DNA of 64,000 nucleotides from Ascaris suum (GCA_013433145.1 CM024176.1:3716849-3780848), one strand, 5' to 3'; counted from the stretch's first letter, positions 11,843-40,267 are shown. Translations and numbers: made by a program. Notes: generated from the letters alone by a model not told the origin.

Positions 11843-14288
11843 AGGGAGCGGAAGAGAGCAACATATACTGGCTCACATATCTGAAAACTATGAACTCGAG
11901 TCGTCTGCACATCTTATATTGCACATTATTTTATTTTATCATTGTTTCAAGTCATTACACGGCATTGTTCTATTTTATCACTGATCTTGTATGAATAGAT
12001 CTTGTATCAACGGTGAATTGTGCTTTAGCAGTCGTTATCATTTACCTATGTAGTGCAATCATCTTATCGCCTTTTTTCTATAATAGAGAATCTATTTCCT
12101 TTTCCTAAATATCCGTTTCAAAAATCTATCTTATACTCGAAAAATAATGCATACATGCCTCTTCTCAAGAAGCTTTATGGCGTTTTTTTTTTCAACTTAG
12201 CTTTCTTCGAAAAGATAGTGTCGTTTTCATAGATTATCCACCGATCGTTGTATTAATTGCCATAGTTTTTGTGGTATTTATTTGAGTATGCAGGAATATT
12301 TGTTAACATTACGGTATAAAATATAGACTAATTACTTTTCTATAAGTGTGTTGACATTGCAAAAAGATTCAAAAATTCGTTCATATTCCGCTTAGTATAA
12401 AAGAATCTGCGTGCAGCCCACAAAAATATGAGACTAATTAGTGGAGGTTTCTTAGATTATCCGGAGTGGGTGTGATGACCACTGACCGCTGTCAACACAC
12501 TATACCGTGATAGCAAACATTCAATTAAAAATTGCTTTTTAGCGTGTCGACCGTTTAATCGTTTTCGTTTTTTTTTTTTGAAAATAAGCATAATTTACAA
12601 TTTTGTTTCGAATTTTTATGACATCATAAAAATTGAAATAGAGCATGCATACCTCTCTATTTGCGCCTCATTTTCTCTAATCTAAAAATTATCTTCTCAC
12701 TAAAAAAAGGATCACCATAGTAAGTAATTTAGAAGTATCCGCTGCAATGATGCATCGTGCTCGAAGAAAAGTTTCTCATAAATTTTAAACGAGCTGTTAG
12801 CAGAAAATTTTTATGTTAGAAATTCTTCAAGAATTGCAAACTCGTAAAATTTTTTGAAGCTCTAAGAAAAAATTATGCAACTGATTAAATATTATTGTTT
12901 AGGATCAGCTAACTTCACGAAACAATTTCTTTCAAAGTTTTGCCTGAGGGATGTTTTGATTTGCTTCCGGATTTTTCAAGTGCAACATATTTCTTTCGAC
13001 TGGTAAAACTCCACTTTATGAGTCAATACTATCGGCGATTCGCCGATCCGTTGATCCATTCGAGAAGCGATCCACTGATAGCATTATGACTAGTCACCAG
13101 AACAGATACTGATAACGCTTAATTGGTTCACTGCAAGGGAAAGGAGATAACATCGACATGATGGTTTGATACAAAGTACATCAAAATAAATGACGCGTTT
13201 TTCAACTATGCAGTGATAAGATGCATTTTCCATTTCTACAATAGCCCATCTACTTCCAAATTGCACATTGCTAACTATGCATCGTATCCAACCGCTTGTC
13301 AACACGCTTTCATACGTTATAGTCTACGGTAAAGAAAATGGTTGCCCATATGCGATGTGATCTTCGGAATGGGCTATCCCTTCCCCTCCCCTATCCTCCC
13401 CTGCCAATATTGCATAGCGATTTCCAACAGTCTGAGAAATCGATGCCGACATTATTGGGACGTTCGTTTCAGAAAATTGCTCAAAGTGTTCCTAATTTTT
13501 AAAGAGCAATTTTCTACTTTGACCGAGGTATCGTTGTTGATCTTCGGCGGACAACAATATCTAATGGGGTATGAAAAGATTTCATTTTGATTGTCATATG
13601 GAGATGTTGCCTCCATTGATAACCTCTATGTTAGTTTAGTTATTTTGGAGATGCTTTTAGTGCAGTGCTGCTGTTGTATCCGTGAAGGAATTTGATGGGC
13701 TATCAGGGTTGGTGGCTGCAGCTTATTTTGATTTATTCTAATGGCATTCGATGCAGTCATTTATGATAAGCCATTATGAGAGAGAGATTTATTACTTTTC
13801 CATCGATTTTCTTTAATGATAATCAATGCTAATATTCTTGTGCTCAAATATTTTTTCATCCGTTAGAATGAAACTTTTCAAATAAATCCGAAATCTTTAT
13901 GCGTTATTTTTTCAATTTTTTTCATGCATATAGTGAGCCGAAAAAATCAATCTCGCTAATTATTTCCTTATTGCAATGAGCCGAAAATTTTTAGTGCACT
14001 TTCTTTCTCAAATGTATTTAATATTAAAAGTGTGCGTGTATGTGTGTGTTGTCTGTACCCATCGACGAATTCGAACACTTTTAATTGATCAATCGGAAAA
14101 GCTGCAACAAGAGAGTTTTCATATACGAATTGTGTCTTAGATGGCCCTTGAGACAGATCGGTTGCAAAATGAAACATTTTTCTTCGGCTTTTTGAATCAT
14201 TCGAATTGATGAGCAAATAAGTTATCAATGCAATATTCTGTGCTGAAACATTGCTATTAAGCATTATGACATTATTTTCAGAAATTGC

Positions 14289-14454
<166 letters not shown>

Positions 14455-14805
14455 CGAACAATGCAGAAGCACAAACCTTACGCCGTTAAACATTGTAAAG
14501 ATTTTTTACCGGTCATTTAACACTTACAAATTACACTTTACTGTATGAGACACTGATCCCCCTGCCTCTCTCTCACTCTCTTTCATAAAGAACAGGATGC
14601 CCTCCAGGGAAAACGTTGTACCTTAAAAATATCTCTGAATTATAAAGGTCGCATGAATATAAGCATAAAAGGATCCTTACAATAATGTGTAGAAGATTGA
14701 CAAAATTGAAATATTTCGTCAATGCTTCCTCTCTCATAGATAATAAACGATGCGTCAATGAGAATTTCTCTAGCAATTTAAAAGTATATTTCTGAGTATT
14801 TTCTT

Positions 14806-14812
14806 CTTATAG
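14806..14812 (+). promoter_or_regulatory. Putative trans-splice acceptor of the carboxypeptidase gene
   Basis: A pyrimidine-rich stretch ending in TTATAG lies 14 bases before the ATG at 14827, with no reading frame upstream. This is the spacing expected for SL addition to the first exon. Confidence 0.5.
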
Positions 14813-14826
14813 TTTCGTTTATTATC

Positions 14827-28256
<13,430 letters not shown>

Positions 28257-28340
28257 ATACACACAGTCTTTATTAAATTATTGCATACAGAAATTGTGGA
28301 ACTCTTTGTCAATGATTTTTCCGTAATATTCCGTTCGCTA

Positions 28341-28346
28341 AATAAA
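28341..28346 (+). terminator. Poly(A) signal AATAAA of the carboxypeptidase gene
   Basis: A canonical AATAAA 85 bases beyond the TAA stop in an AT-rich 3' UTR, with no reading frame around it. Confidence 0.6.
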
Positions 28347-28478
28347 TTTAATTTTATGAATGGGTATAAGCAATGAGCAAAATATCAGCAATTAATTATA
28401 TGCATAAATTGCTCTCATTTATGGATAAACGAAAATATCATGGAGCGATTAATTGTTATTACATTTGCAGTTAACCTG

Positions 28479-28626
<148 letters not shown>

Positions 28627-30820
28627 GACTTCTCGGTGATTTGCATTGGCACCAAAAAATGAAAGATATTGAAGCTTCCGGATGAATGAACTTTTTCCGA
28701 TGATCATTCATTCGCAAACAAGTAATCACTTTGAGGGGCATTTTTTAATATAGCAAAGCAAAAAACGTAAATTCCATCGAATCGAATAAAATTTCCAATG
28801 CGATAAAAGTTTTTTTTGCATTTTTATATTTCCGCATGACTTAATGAAAAATAAACGCGTCATGAAAATCGTTTATTTGCATGCAATGATTGAACGTTTC
28901 TGTTTTCCTGATTGTGATCCGTTCTTTGCTCTTAAAGGGCGTCGTTTGTTAAGAAAACTTTTTCGATTCGATATCAAGAAAACACAACATTGATCAGCCA
29001 CTTATTGAATGAGCCAGAATAAAGTAATAAAATAAACTTCGACATCTTCAACGTTTTAGTAATCACTGAGAATATCACACTCGTATGGATCTTTAATAAT
29101 TATTTTCGGCTATTCTTTTGTCTGTAGTGTTATATGATTTTTTATGGAGCAATAAAGATGACTTATAAGTGAAAATCAATTTATAGATGAAGAACGAGAA
29201 ATTCGGTTTACACACTCAATCCATTCATATATTCACTCACATCCCAAAAGTTCAATATATACAGTAAACATTAGAAGACAGCAAACACCATTATAAACTC
29301 GGGGCTACAAAGAGCATATTACTGCCAACGCTAATTTAATTTAACGATAATCTTTTAGAATATTTCTTTTTGAAAAGATTTGTGCTTAATCGTCTGAGAG
29401 AACACACTTCACTTTCGATTACAAGGAGGAGACAAATAAAAGGGGCGTGACTATGGCTTAATGAATCGTGTCATTTCACATTAACATTGGTTTTAGACGC
29501 ATTGGTTTGTTGGCTCTAGCCAAGATCGCCCGATCCTCTTATCTGATCCCTTCCTCCCTAGAACCCTAAGTTGTGGTAAGATTTTGCACATTTTATGAGA
29601 TGGTGTTCAACCATTTCTTGCTACTTCTAAAATAATAATAAACAACTAACCCGCATGAAGGTCTATCGCACTTTTATTTATATCCACATGGTTTAATTGA
29701 AATACACTTTATAAGTAGTGGAATTAAACTTAGCCATTGATGCTTTTACAACACAAATGAGTCTACACTGTAGAAATTAAAAATTTTCCATTGTTTGAAA
29801 TTAAATAAAATAAATCACGCGAGTAATATTTTGTTCTATCAAACAGAACATATCCTCACTCGTTTCGAAAATATTCAAATTACTTGAACACTTTATTTTT
29901 AGTAGTTAGCATTTAATGCATTTGTTGCCGTAATAGTATACAGCAATTCATTGAAACCAAATTAATAGAGAGGAATAATTATAATCATTGTTGTTTTGTT
30001 CGATATGTCGGCTATTGACGTCTAGCAAGGAAATTATGATACTTATTTCAATCACATACTGAAATTGTAGATTTCCGTCTCCATCGTCCCCCTCTTCTCA
30101 GAGAAAATTTTCCACTAAGATGTGCATTAGCGATATAGTGAAGTGAATCCAGAAACTGATATGTAAAATGAAATTTGTGCATTTATCGTATCAAGTTGAA
30201 ATCTCTAAATACGAAAACAACGATCACTCGTGTGGCATAGAATAACATTATAGGTAACCGCGGTCCGGTCCTGATAGTCGTCGGCAAATTCCATCGGCGG
30301 TTGCAATGCCGTCAAAATATCAGAAGTTTGTAGTTATCGGAAGAAAATAAACGAAATTAAATAAGCCGATATTTTCTGCTGAATAACGATTTCACATGAT
30401 TAGTGGGGAAAAACGATAATAAAATTATGCTGCATTATTATTTGTATAATTTGCAAATCTCTGCGAACAATATTTGAGCTGGCTATATTTGTATGCGTTT
30501 AATTCTCCTTTCGTGCAGTAATTCACGGGAAATGTGACATAGTGAAATAGTGTTGGCGCAATTTGTGGTACGAAAAGGGTCGCTATCTTGCTTCATCAAT
30601 AGTGAAAAAATTTGTGATATGAGATAGTACAGCTGAGTTCTGGAAAGGTGCAATAATGGACACCGACCTCGGATGTACAATGTTCTCGAGCGAAGAAATA
30701 TGGACATCTCCCTTCTCAATAGCGAATATATTTCTTCAGCTTCGAGTAATCGTTGACGCTTATTTCACAACCACTAATTCCTCCTCTTCAAATTTGACTC
30801 TTCCCCCCTTTTGTTCTTTT

Positions 30821-30826
30821 AAACAG
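30821..30826 (+). promoter_or_regulatory. Splice acceptor ahead of the receptor start codon
   Basis: A pyrimidine-rich run (CCCCCCTTTTGTTCTTTT) ends in AAACAG, 34 bases before the ATG at 30861. It is either a trans-splice site or the 3' end of a 5' UTR intron. Confidence 0.4.
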
Positions 30827-30860
30827 CGTAATATCAAATGGAGTTCTTATAGAGTTCGGT

Positions 30861-33800
30861 ATGAATTCACCTGGTTCATCGATTTTGCGTATGTCGCTGG
30901 GGATTACAATTGCACTCATTTCTTCATGTGGACTATTAACGAATGCCATCGTTTTGGTGGCATTCATCTATAAGTCAATTCGTTTGCGTGAATTCTCAGT
31001 GGTTTTGCTATGTGCGCTTACGATTGTCAATATGGCGCAATTGATTCTCTATATTGGCTACTTGGTGCCAAGCATATTCATATCTGTAAGTTATCGTTAA
31101 TGTGATCAATTCAATTCAATGAATTAATTTTTCCACGAATAAGCAATTCTTTTTCCAAAAGATACCATATTAATATTGAGCCATATTAGAGCCACATTAA
31201 AGCCTTCTTCCAAGATCGATGATAGTATAGAATGTCTCATAAAGAATACGACGCCGTGATATCCTTTTGTTGTAAAATTTTCCACACTATACCATATAAG
31301 GTACCTAATATTGTATGTTTGATTACAATTTCAATTAAAAAATGTTTCGAGGAATTTTTATTTTTATTCCCCGAAATTCAGCCGCATCTGATTCAGATAA
31401 TTCAAATGTTGTCAGAATATGAAACTAATTAATTATAACTGGAAAATTGAGATTGAAAAATATCTTAAATCAAAGCATTTAAAAAACTTCAATCAAACCT
31501 TTTCCAATGACCGTGTGATTTAGGAAATTTTCTGCCTCGTTTGTTTCTTATCTGTTTAGACTACAATAAAACACCATACCGATGTGTCGGCTTATTGTGC
31601 TTAATGAGTAAATAAGTGTCGGCTTATTGTGCTTAATGAATAAATAAGTATTGAGCAAAATTTTAATGAAAGGACGAATCAATGGTCACTGTATAAGTGG
31701 AAGAGCAAAGCAACCCTAATGAGAGCTGTCGATTCTTGCATGCACTACACTGTGGAAAAAGTTATTTTCAGCAAAAATTTTCAATCATTTATTGTCGTTG
31801 TCACTCTGAAGATATTGCTTTTGTGCTTCCACTTACAATTAAAATTCAGTGATTCAACAGGCGATTAGATGAGCCTGAACAATTGATAATGACAACAAAA
31901 GTGATAATTATTGTAATAACGATTATGTGTAACAATGGTAATAACGATAATAAAGACAATAATAGCACGGAGAGCAATAGCTACTTCCTCTTGAGCAACA
32001 ATGACCCACCCTAACACGTAATTATTATCTGATGCAGGTGGGAGAAAAGTGTTCGCATTCTTAATCAATCAGTCGCATTGTATAAAACACCACTCTAAAC
32101 GATTATCAAAACAAAAAGGTGAAGTAGTTCCGTGTGGCTTCCATTTTCTTTTCCCTATTGATGCTTCCCCTAGAATCCTCCCTGCTTCTGATATGGGAGG
32201 ATTGTAAGGAAAGAATTTTTCTTTCGCTTTTTTTCTCAAGGAAATAAAGCCAAAAATTCTTCTGTTTCTGACCACAGTTCCTTCTCTCCCACCTCCTCCC
32301 CCTTCCCTACTAGATCAACAACCTCTTCCATGCTTGAACACCTTGTCTGATGGTCAAAATGTTGAGCACTTGCTGGGCTTTTTCTCTGATGGATCGGCTT
32401 TGGTATGAGCGAAGCGCTGCGAAAATTTATGCAAAACTCGGAATTTTCGGATAGACAGAGAGATATCTACATATATTCACACAGACAGAACATTGGCATA
32501 AATTGCTTATGCAAGAAAAGTAATTACTTATATGATGCAGTATATTTAACGAATAACCATCTTTAAGCAATTCTTATTTGGTGATAACGTGTCAAACGAG
32601 GTGAATCGTTTAGTGGGATTATTACAACTTTGGCTTTGGTATTTCACACTTTGCATTATTCTCACTTTCGCTATGCTAAGGTAGGTCGATTTCCGCATAA
32701 AATTTCATCGTTTTCATATCATTTTGTTTACTACTGAGTAAAAGAATTACATTTAGTTTGTTGCATCGCACTTTTGCATAGAAAATAATAAACCCTGTTA
32801 TATGCAAAAGCGAGGAATGCATCCAGGGAGATTAAGTCATTGGTGACTATCACTTGTTTTCATCGATTTAAACCTATTGACTTAAACTTTAAATCTTAGC
32901 TGGTTATTATCGGCGAATATGCTATTATGCACTAAATGCATACTCATCGATGTGATGTAACAAGATTTGCAGCGCTAATCACGAGAAAGTTGTTTTGATA
33001 ACGCAAACATTTAACGTGTTGATATATTTGCACCGATTTATATGCAAAAGGAATTTTTTCGATAGGAGGAGGAGGGGGGGGGGAGGAGGGGTGGGTAGGG
33101 AGCGAGAAGGTAAGGGGTCTAAGAAAATGAAAGGGATTTTAAAAAAATCTTTGCCACATACGTAGTATGGCAAATAGGAAATGAGAGTTTTCTACTCTTT
33201 TAAATGTTGAGAACATTGGATAACTTGCACGATGTTTCAGAATAGCGCATATTTTGACTATGTCGACAAAAAGCTTTTTCATTGAAACTTTTATTGCGAT
33301 TTTCGTTTGTGCTTAATTTAGTCTCTGAAGTGCTTTAACATTATTTCTATTTTTTTGAACTCGTGGTTAAGGGGGGACTTAATTTCAAAAAGGTTAAAAT
33401 TTGAAACTGAATTATCGAAAAAAAGTTGACCGTTTCATTAATATCCAATCGAAAAAAAGTATTACAAATTGGTTACAGTTGATTAATTCCATTAAATGAT
33501 TGCATTTTTTAAGCAAGAATTAAAAATCAAGAGGGTGACATTGGCGGATATTCGAAATAAGAAGATTCAGCATCTAAACACTCTATGGAGCAAGATCCAA
33601 GCAAAATTGTTGAAGAAATTTGAGGAAGAAAAGGGCCATAAATTTTTTTTTTTTGAGTGCGTAAAAGAATGGTGTGTTATTTGTTGCACACTATCTTCGA
33701 AGGAATCGGGATGCCACTCCGATATACAGCTTCCTGATTATCTGCTTCAATCGGCCTATTGTTTACTTTCTCCTATAGGCTAAAACTACATGTTCTTGAG

Positions 33801-36800
33801 ATTATCCATTACTGAGGAAAAAACTCTTGCGTATGTCTAGTTCAACTAATTCAATTATTAATTGTTAGCTGGTTGAGGTATATTTAAAAAAGTAATTTTG
33901 TTGTATTATGAAGAATTTTTTCTTTATGGAAGAAAAGATTGAAGCGAAATGTTAGCGCTAAGTATGGAATTTTTCCTTTATTTATTAAATGAAGTACATA
34001 TATGACTGCATTACTTTTATCGCACATGATGTTTTAACAATGAACAGATAACCCAACGGCGGGTTTTCATATTACGTTCCACTGAGAAACGCAACTCAGT
34101 AGCATTGAAAATATGCGATAAAGTAGTTTCGATGATTGTTTTTTTTTAAATTGTTTCCATGTAAAACATTCATTCTTTCCTATTGAAATGAGAAAAAAAA
34201 ATTATTTAAAGATGAGTGCTGTGGAAAATTTTTTCATGGGAAATTTTCCTTTAGAAGATATTCGAAACATGAAGTCACTTTTACAATGTCTAATGAGGAA
34301 ATATTCCTTAAATAAATATTTTTAGAGCTTATATATGCTTCAAAGAAGAGGAAAGTGTGCCCAGTTTATCACATCAGAGCGATTGTCGACTCGCTATTTT
34401 CGGTATTATTGTGATGTTCATTTCGACTTTTATTCCGGCATTGGTTTCGCAGTTTACAGTTTCATGTTGCACGTACGTTTACTTTAGCAAATTGATCGAT
34501 TCTTTATACCGAACTCTGAGTGAGTAAGAGAAAGATGGAAAGGGGAATGAGAGGAGAGTAAGCGGAAAGTGAAAGCGAGAGAGGATTCAAAGAGATGCAA
34601 TATGAAATGACGCAGGGATTTGATGAATGTTCATCAGAGAGTATAAACAGCGAATACGATAGCGTAGCAAATATTGCCCCATTAGTATCTTTTATTAGTT
34701 GATTTGTATGACAAATTTCGACTTCACGAAAATCTCGTCGAACGGCTGCTAATATTTGGATTTTTATATTTTCTAATTGCCTTCACATTCGACCAATGTA
34801 ACTCGACTTACTGGTATGGGGAATATCACCTGTTGACAGATAACTGGGGCGGAATAATTATATGAATGTATTTTCATTGAAGTTCAATAGAATTAGAGAT
34901 ACTGTCGTTGTTTCCAATAGGTTACAATGTTAGCGTGAAAAACGAGTAAGCTGAAATTAACAATAGAGAAATTGTAAAAAAAATCAACAAAAACGAAAGA
35001 TAACCGAGAAAAAATACCCCAGAATGCATTGTTATTTGCCTAATGTTATTTGGCTGCAATAGAGATACTAGACAAGAATACATGAACAAATTGAACAATG
35101 AAATGATTTACTTCGAATGTTTATCATAGTTGTTGCAGAGTATTGAAATTTTATGCTATAAGCAACACTTTTTAGGTTATATCTCGATTATCGCACCTAT
35201 GGACAGATTTATATCGGAAATAAATTTAATGTCTCATTTAGTAACATATATTTTCCATCGGGCCTATTTATAACAATAATTGCGAATATTTGTCATATAA
35301 TTGTGAGTCTTTAAAAAAAAACAAAGTTTTCTTTTGAGAGTTTTCTAAAAGTCTGAAATGTTCCGAAAGTTAACATTAATAATCATTCACATCTCCACAA
35401 TCATAAGCCGCAAAAACTGCATAAAAATATTTTTCGTTAGGGCTACTCGTTAAAATCTGAAAAATTAGCTATTATTACGACTTTCCGCTTCTCCCTTGAA
35501 ACGTTCTCTTTATTCAGTCTGGCACTAACTTCGAACTAAGGACCAACTGTGCAAGTCTCGGCTTGTTACCTTGTTACTTGCATTATGATGACTTTGAAAA
35601 TGTTTGCACACAGACAGGTGCGATCCTATGACCTTACGCTTATCAGCTATCGCAGAAATGTTGTTGTTGTCTTCATCTTATTTACAACAACCTGAGTCTG
35701 ACATAGGCTAACAAGTTGTTTGTGGTATAAGGCAAGAAGCATCTTTTGGAAATCTTATGCAATGATGGATTGTGAGAAAATAATTGAATCAAGTGTTTGC
35801 GAACTCAAACATACCTTTACGAATATATTTTTAGGCATATATCCTTAATTATAAGAATAAAAAAATGCATAGCAATGAGTGCGAAAATTCTTTCGAGAAA
35901 TATTCATTCACTATAATCACAGTGTTCACTCTACTTGTAACTGGTTAGTAAATTTCAATTGCCTTGGTTTTTCGTCGATTAAATTTTCACATCATCCAGG
36001 GTTCAAACTCTTAAAACGAATTTATGCCCTAAAACTTTAACATTCACATCTTCATAGTTCAAGTTCAAGTTAGCTAGAGATTAAGTTCGAATTCAGCCTT
36101 AACCTTCTCGTGATTTCAATTTTTATCGAGTAATGTAACTCATATTGAACTATCAGATGACTTTCCGGCTTAAGTAAAGTATATGAGAGTACACATCGAT
36201 GAAATGCTGTCTAAAAAAAATGCGATCGCTTTCGCTAGCATAGAGGATCATTTCGCTAGGTAAAAATTTGCTAAAACAAACGGCGTCAATTCTAAATGAT
36301 CGATTAAAACGTATCGTTGCCTCTCTCAACTAGCATCTCGTAATACACCTAACTAAAGCATCGCATTTATTTCAGTTCAAGCAATGTGCTCTATCAATGG
36401 AATTTAGCCATTAATGCATCTCTCAAAAGTTAAAAATTTATAAATATGCAACTTTATGCTCTCTAGGAAAAGTTCGGAAAGCACGTTATGCGTGAATTAT
36501 GCAATAAGATGTGGAATTATTGCAGTAATAGGAGTATCGATGTGTATTTATTACACTTGAAAATGAAGCGCCATTAAAAAATCCCTAAGGAATAGATAAA
36601 TCATCATTTGTTGATGTGATAGATTGTCCAGCGTCGATTTTTCTTCCAAATATAGCCATATAAGCGCTCGTGTTTCTTACGAAAGCATTGCTAACAAATT
36701 CAAAATAATATGCATCTCATTAACTGAATAATTGAACCTTTCGATTAGTGTACTAATATATATATATACTTTAAATAGAGTCGGTTTTAAATGTAATCAA

Positions 36801-39800
36801 ATAAAGTGCAAACGCTGGTTGGTTGAAATAGTGATTTATATAAAATTGGGAATTCAATCGAAATTACCATCATTTCGTAATTAAGAGAGTGCTTTGAAAT
36901 GAAACGAATAATTAAAAATGAAAAGATAGAGAGACACTAGTGAAAATGAGAGTGGAAAAACCTACAAATGGAATTTAAAACAAATATACCACATAATTTT
37001 GAATAGGAACTTGAGGACTCATTACATTCACGTTTTGATGAGAGTTTTTGCTTGGAAAAAGTGTATCATAAAATTTTCGGATTAATCAAAGCAAAAGGGA
37101 AAATGAGTTCGATAATTCAGAAATTATGCTTGCAGTGTTAGCTTTTCAGATCATGAAATGCTATTTCGAGCTTTATTCATTTCACTGAATCGCGTTGACG
37201 AATATTATTCAAGGTGGGAATATTTAAAAATAGGAATGAAGGCTTTCTTAAGTGAGTTGAGCGCTTCGAACAGCTTATACTATGAAATTGAATTACGCGT
37301 TATTAGTGTGGAAGTTATATTCAATACGTATGCCGGATTCCAACTTGAAATTGAATTATCGAATTTGATCAATAGGTGAAAATAAATATTTATTTATTAC
37401 AGCAACATGGATTGTCTTCTCGTGTTTATCGAAAGCACCTGGAGTTGGTGAAGATAAGCATTTGGTGGCGATTGTATCATTGCTGCAAATCTCATATGCG
37501 ACGATCATTCCGCTTGCTTATTTACTCATAAAGCCTGTTAGTTTATCACTCTCTATAGCACTATTCATAGCATTTACGTGAATTTTAATTTTCCTAGCAC
37601 ACTTTCATTGCTAAATTTTCTGCACTTCCATACATTTAATAAAATTAATGTTTATTTTATTCGTTCACAATGAACTTCTTTAGATATTCGTCTTCTCGTA
37701 ACGTTTTATAATCATTCGCACTTTCTAGTTTTTGTGCGCGTTTTTGCAGTCGTTTTCAAAAGTAGATTGTGAGTATGCATATGTGTTGGTGCGTTTGTCG
37801 GCGTCTATTGGTATAAACATATACGTCTGTCGACATGAATATATCTATGCTCATGTATGCGTCTTTCTGCTTAGTACTTTCATCTTGCACAAGAAAACAG
37901 TCATGACAACGTTAAATTAAATGTACATTATCTACAGTGTATTTTAGTTTCTCAAATCGACATTCCCATTGATGATCACCGTTTTGCATAATTTTTTAGC
38001 ACTTAACAATGCCATAAAAATTCAAGAGATCGAAGTATCCGCTCTAGATGGGAAAATGCTTCAAGAATCTTCGCACGATGAATGCTACTAATTTCCTCAA
38101 TTGGGTCAAAAGAGAGTGAAAGAACAATTTCCAACATTAATGCACTCATTGATTGCTTCTATAAGTGCCCATAATCAAACTGTGGTCCATCTATGATTCG
38201 TTAAACAAAAATGTTATAAATATAAACTTTTCTTTAACATTTGAATATATTAAGCTCGTAAAGAGACGGCTAATGAAAGAGATTTTGCATTTTGAAAATT
38301 AAGGGTTGAGGCACAGATTATAGCGAATAAATTTATTCAAATATTCTGACTGTGCAAACAAAATCACATGCTAAATTCCATTAAACAGACAAATGTTCAC
38401 ATAGAAAGTGCGCATTTGCTTGCAAAAAAAAAAAAACGTTTAAAAGCAGCTGCTTATTATCGTTTTTCTCTTTCTTCTTTGAATTTTGATGTACTCAGCT
38501 GGTCAATAATTGCAATGCAACAGGCGCATTGCATCTTGCTAGTGGAAAAGCACATTATCCTCGCACATTCATTGTCATACTAACTTTTTTTCGTCCATGT
38601 TTCCTTGCCTACATTCTCTATAGATATTCTCCAATGAATTCTACTATTTCCTCATAAGTTTTATTCTATTCTAATTCAAATTCATTTATCTATAATGTCA
38701 TAACTAGTCACTTTCTAAGGAAATGCGGTATACTCGTAAATTTAAAGAAGGATGGGCTCGTCATTTTCGCATTTCCGTTAGTGAAGAAACATAAACCCAT
38801 AACTAAGAACAGGGCATTGTTTACTTATATTATTCACTGATTCATATGTAAACAATCTATTCGTCAATAACGCCCAAGAGGATGCATTTTAATCTACGCT
38901 TCCAAATAGTTCAAACTGCATAAGATTGCGAGGTTAATGTTGCATTCAGATATAGCAAAATATTGCTTCTTCGAAGTATACATTGAGTGAATTCTCTCAA
39001 AAAGTTCCTAACAAATTATGTTAAAATCGATATTTTCAATTGCTATTATTATGTAAACAATCAAAAATTATTGCAACTATTATTTTTACTATTTACTATC
39101 ATTTATTTTAATTAACTATAATTAAAATCTATTCGTGAAAATATAGAGTGAAAAATTCAAGGGCAGTATAAAATTTGATGAAAAATAGGAGGTCACAAAT
39201 AGGCAAACCATCGAGAGTAGAATTAATAAAAAATCAAAAGTGTAATAACAGTGTAAAAAAAAACAAATCATTGACGAAGAGATTAATAATAAAATCAATA
39301 TTCAATACTCAAAAAATGCAACGAGCAAATTACTAGTAGCCGAACTTGCAGAGCGGGATTGGGTTACAGCCATCACGTTCAAATATTCTGCGAAAATAAA
39401 TATTACTGAAATAGTATTAAGTCGTGCTTTTAAATTTATCAGTAGGGTTAAAGGCTACGTCTTGAGGTGAGGGGTCATTCGAAATTAGTGTGGCAACTAA
39501 TGCAAGGAAGACCTCTAAATTTTCCTATCTTTATTATAAAAGAAAATAAGCGAAGTTCTGAAATTATTAGAAGCGGTCAATTACTCTGATCGAAACTCGA
39601 AACCCTAAGAAACGGGTTTTTGCTGCGATGCGCGATTGTTGCAGCGCATGTTGCTCTGGAAGAAACGATTTATCCTTTCCCAGGTTCTTATGGAGGGAGA
39701 AATTTCCCAAAAGAAACGATTTATCCTTCCCAAGCTTCGTGTTCTCTCGTGAACAACGAGAGTGGAGAGGAGAAAGGGAAACAAGAGGAGAGATGCAAGT

Positions 39801-40267
39801 CTGCCGCTTCTGTCCTCCTTTTCCATGATTTAGTATTTTTCACTAACTCAATATCTTCACGTGCACAACATGTTTGATCTAAGTTGAAACAGCAAAATAA
39901 CTCATTTTTCTCCACATCGATTCAAGCCTATCGTCTTTTGCCATTTCAGGCTATTTCTGCAATGGGCGAAGCATTCATTTGTGATTTAATTTTTTATTCT
40001 GAGTGCCTCCTGACGCACGCTATTTTCGACAGGTTCTCATTGATCAAGACCAAAGTGAATTCTAATGATTTCCGATCGAGCGAATTTTTCATCGTTGGAT
40101 TGAAGTGTAATGATTCTTCAAAGCTGAGAACATATTATTTTCAGATTCGTAAGACGTTGTCCGCAGAAATGGTTTCAGCTAATTACACAGGTCACATGTC
40201 TGCTGACACCAAGAATCAACTATCAAAGACCACCCCACAAGGTCAACTCTACTGTCGACGAATTTAA
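30861..40267 (+). CDS. Seven-transmembrane receptor, nematode serpentine type (unclassified)
   Basis: Probable G-protein-coupled receptor, ligand unknown. Seven exons: 30861-31085, 32568-32680, 34326-34472, 35176-35302, 35835-35943, 37403-37536 and 40145-40267 (TAA), joining in phase at all six junctions to give 325 residues. Predicted membrane helices in order: TM1 around LGITIALISSCGLLTNAIVL, TM2 around VVLLCALTIVNMAQLILYIG, TM3 around LLQLWLWYFTLCIILTFAML, TM4 around LAIFGIIVMFISTFIPALV, TM5 around GLFITIIANICHII, TM6 around YSFTIITVFTLLVTATWIVF and TM7 around LVAIVSLLQISYATIIPLAY. The short N-terminus, basic first intracellular loop and 40-residue Ser/Thr-rich tail suit a small rhodopsin-like or chemosensory receptor. 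The end of TM3 reads LRAY, not DRY, and TM7 lacks a clean NPxxY. I cannot assign it to a named sr family. The last exon is 2.6 kb from its neighbour but fits in phase and position. Confidence 0.85.
31584..31647 (+). repeat. Tandem duplication, 32-base unit x 2
   Basis: The unit beginning GTGTCGGCTTATTGTGC is repeated back to back with one base difference (GAGTAAATAA versus GAATAAATAA). It lies in the first intron of the receptor gene. Confidence 0.9.
33072..33110 (+). repeat. G-rich purine tract in receptor intron 2
   Basis: GGAGGAGG followed by ten G and further GGAGG units: several closely spaced G runs, on the transcribed sense strand, that could form a G-quadruplex. Confidence 0.7.
34518..34600 (+). 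repeat. Purine-rich (GA) tract in receptor intron 3
   Basis: About 80 bases composed almost wholly of A and G (runs such as GAGAAAG, GGAAAGGGGAATGAGAGG). It sits just after the donor at 34472. It is a low-complexity polypurine tract with no coding signal. Confidence 0.6.

Noticed and set aside
36000..36012. Second B-box-like match (GGGTTCAAACTC) in a receptor intron
   Set aside because: No cloverleaf can be drawn around it.
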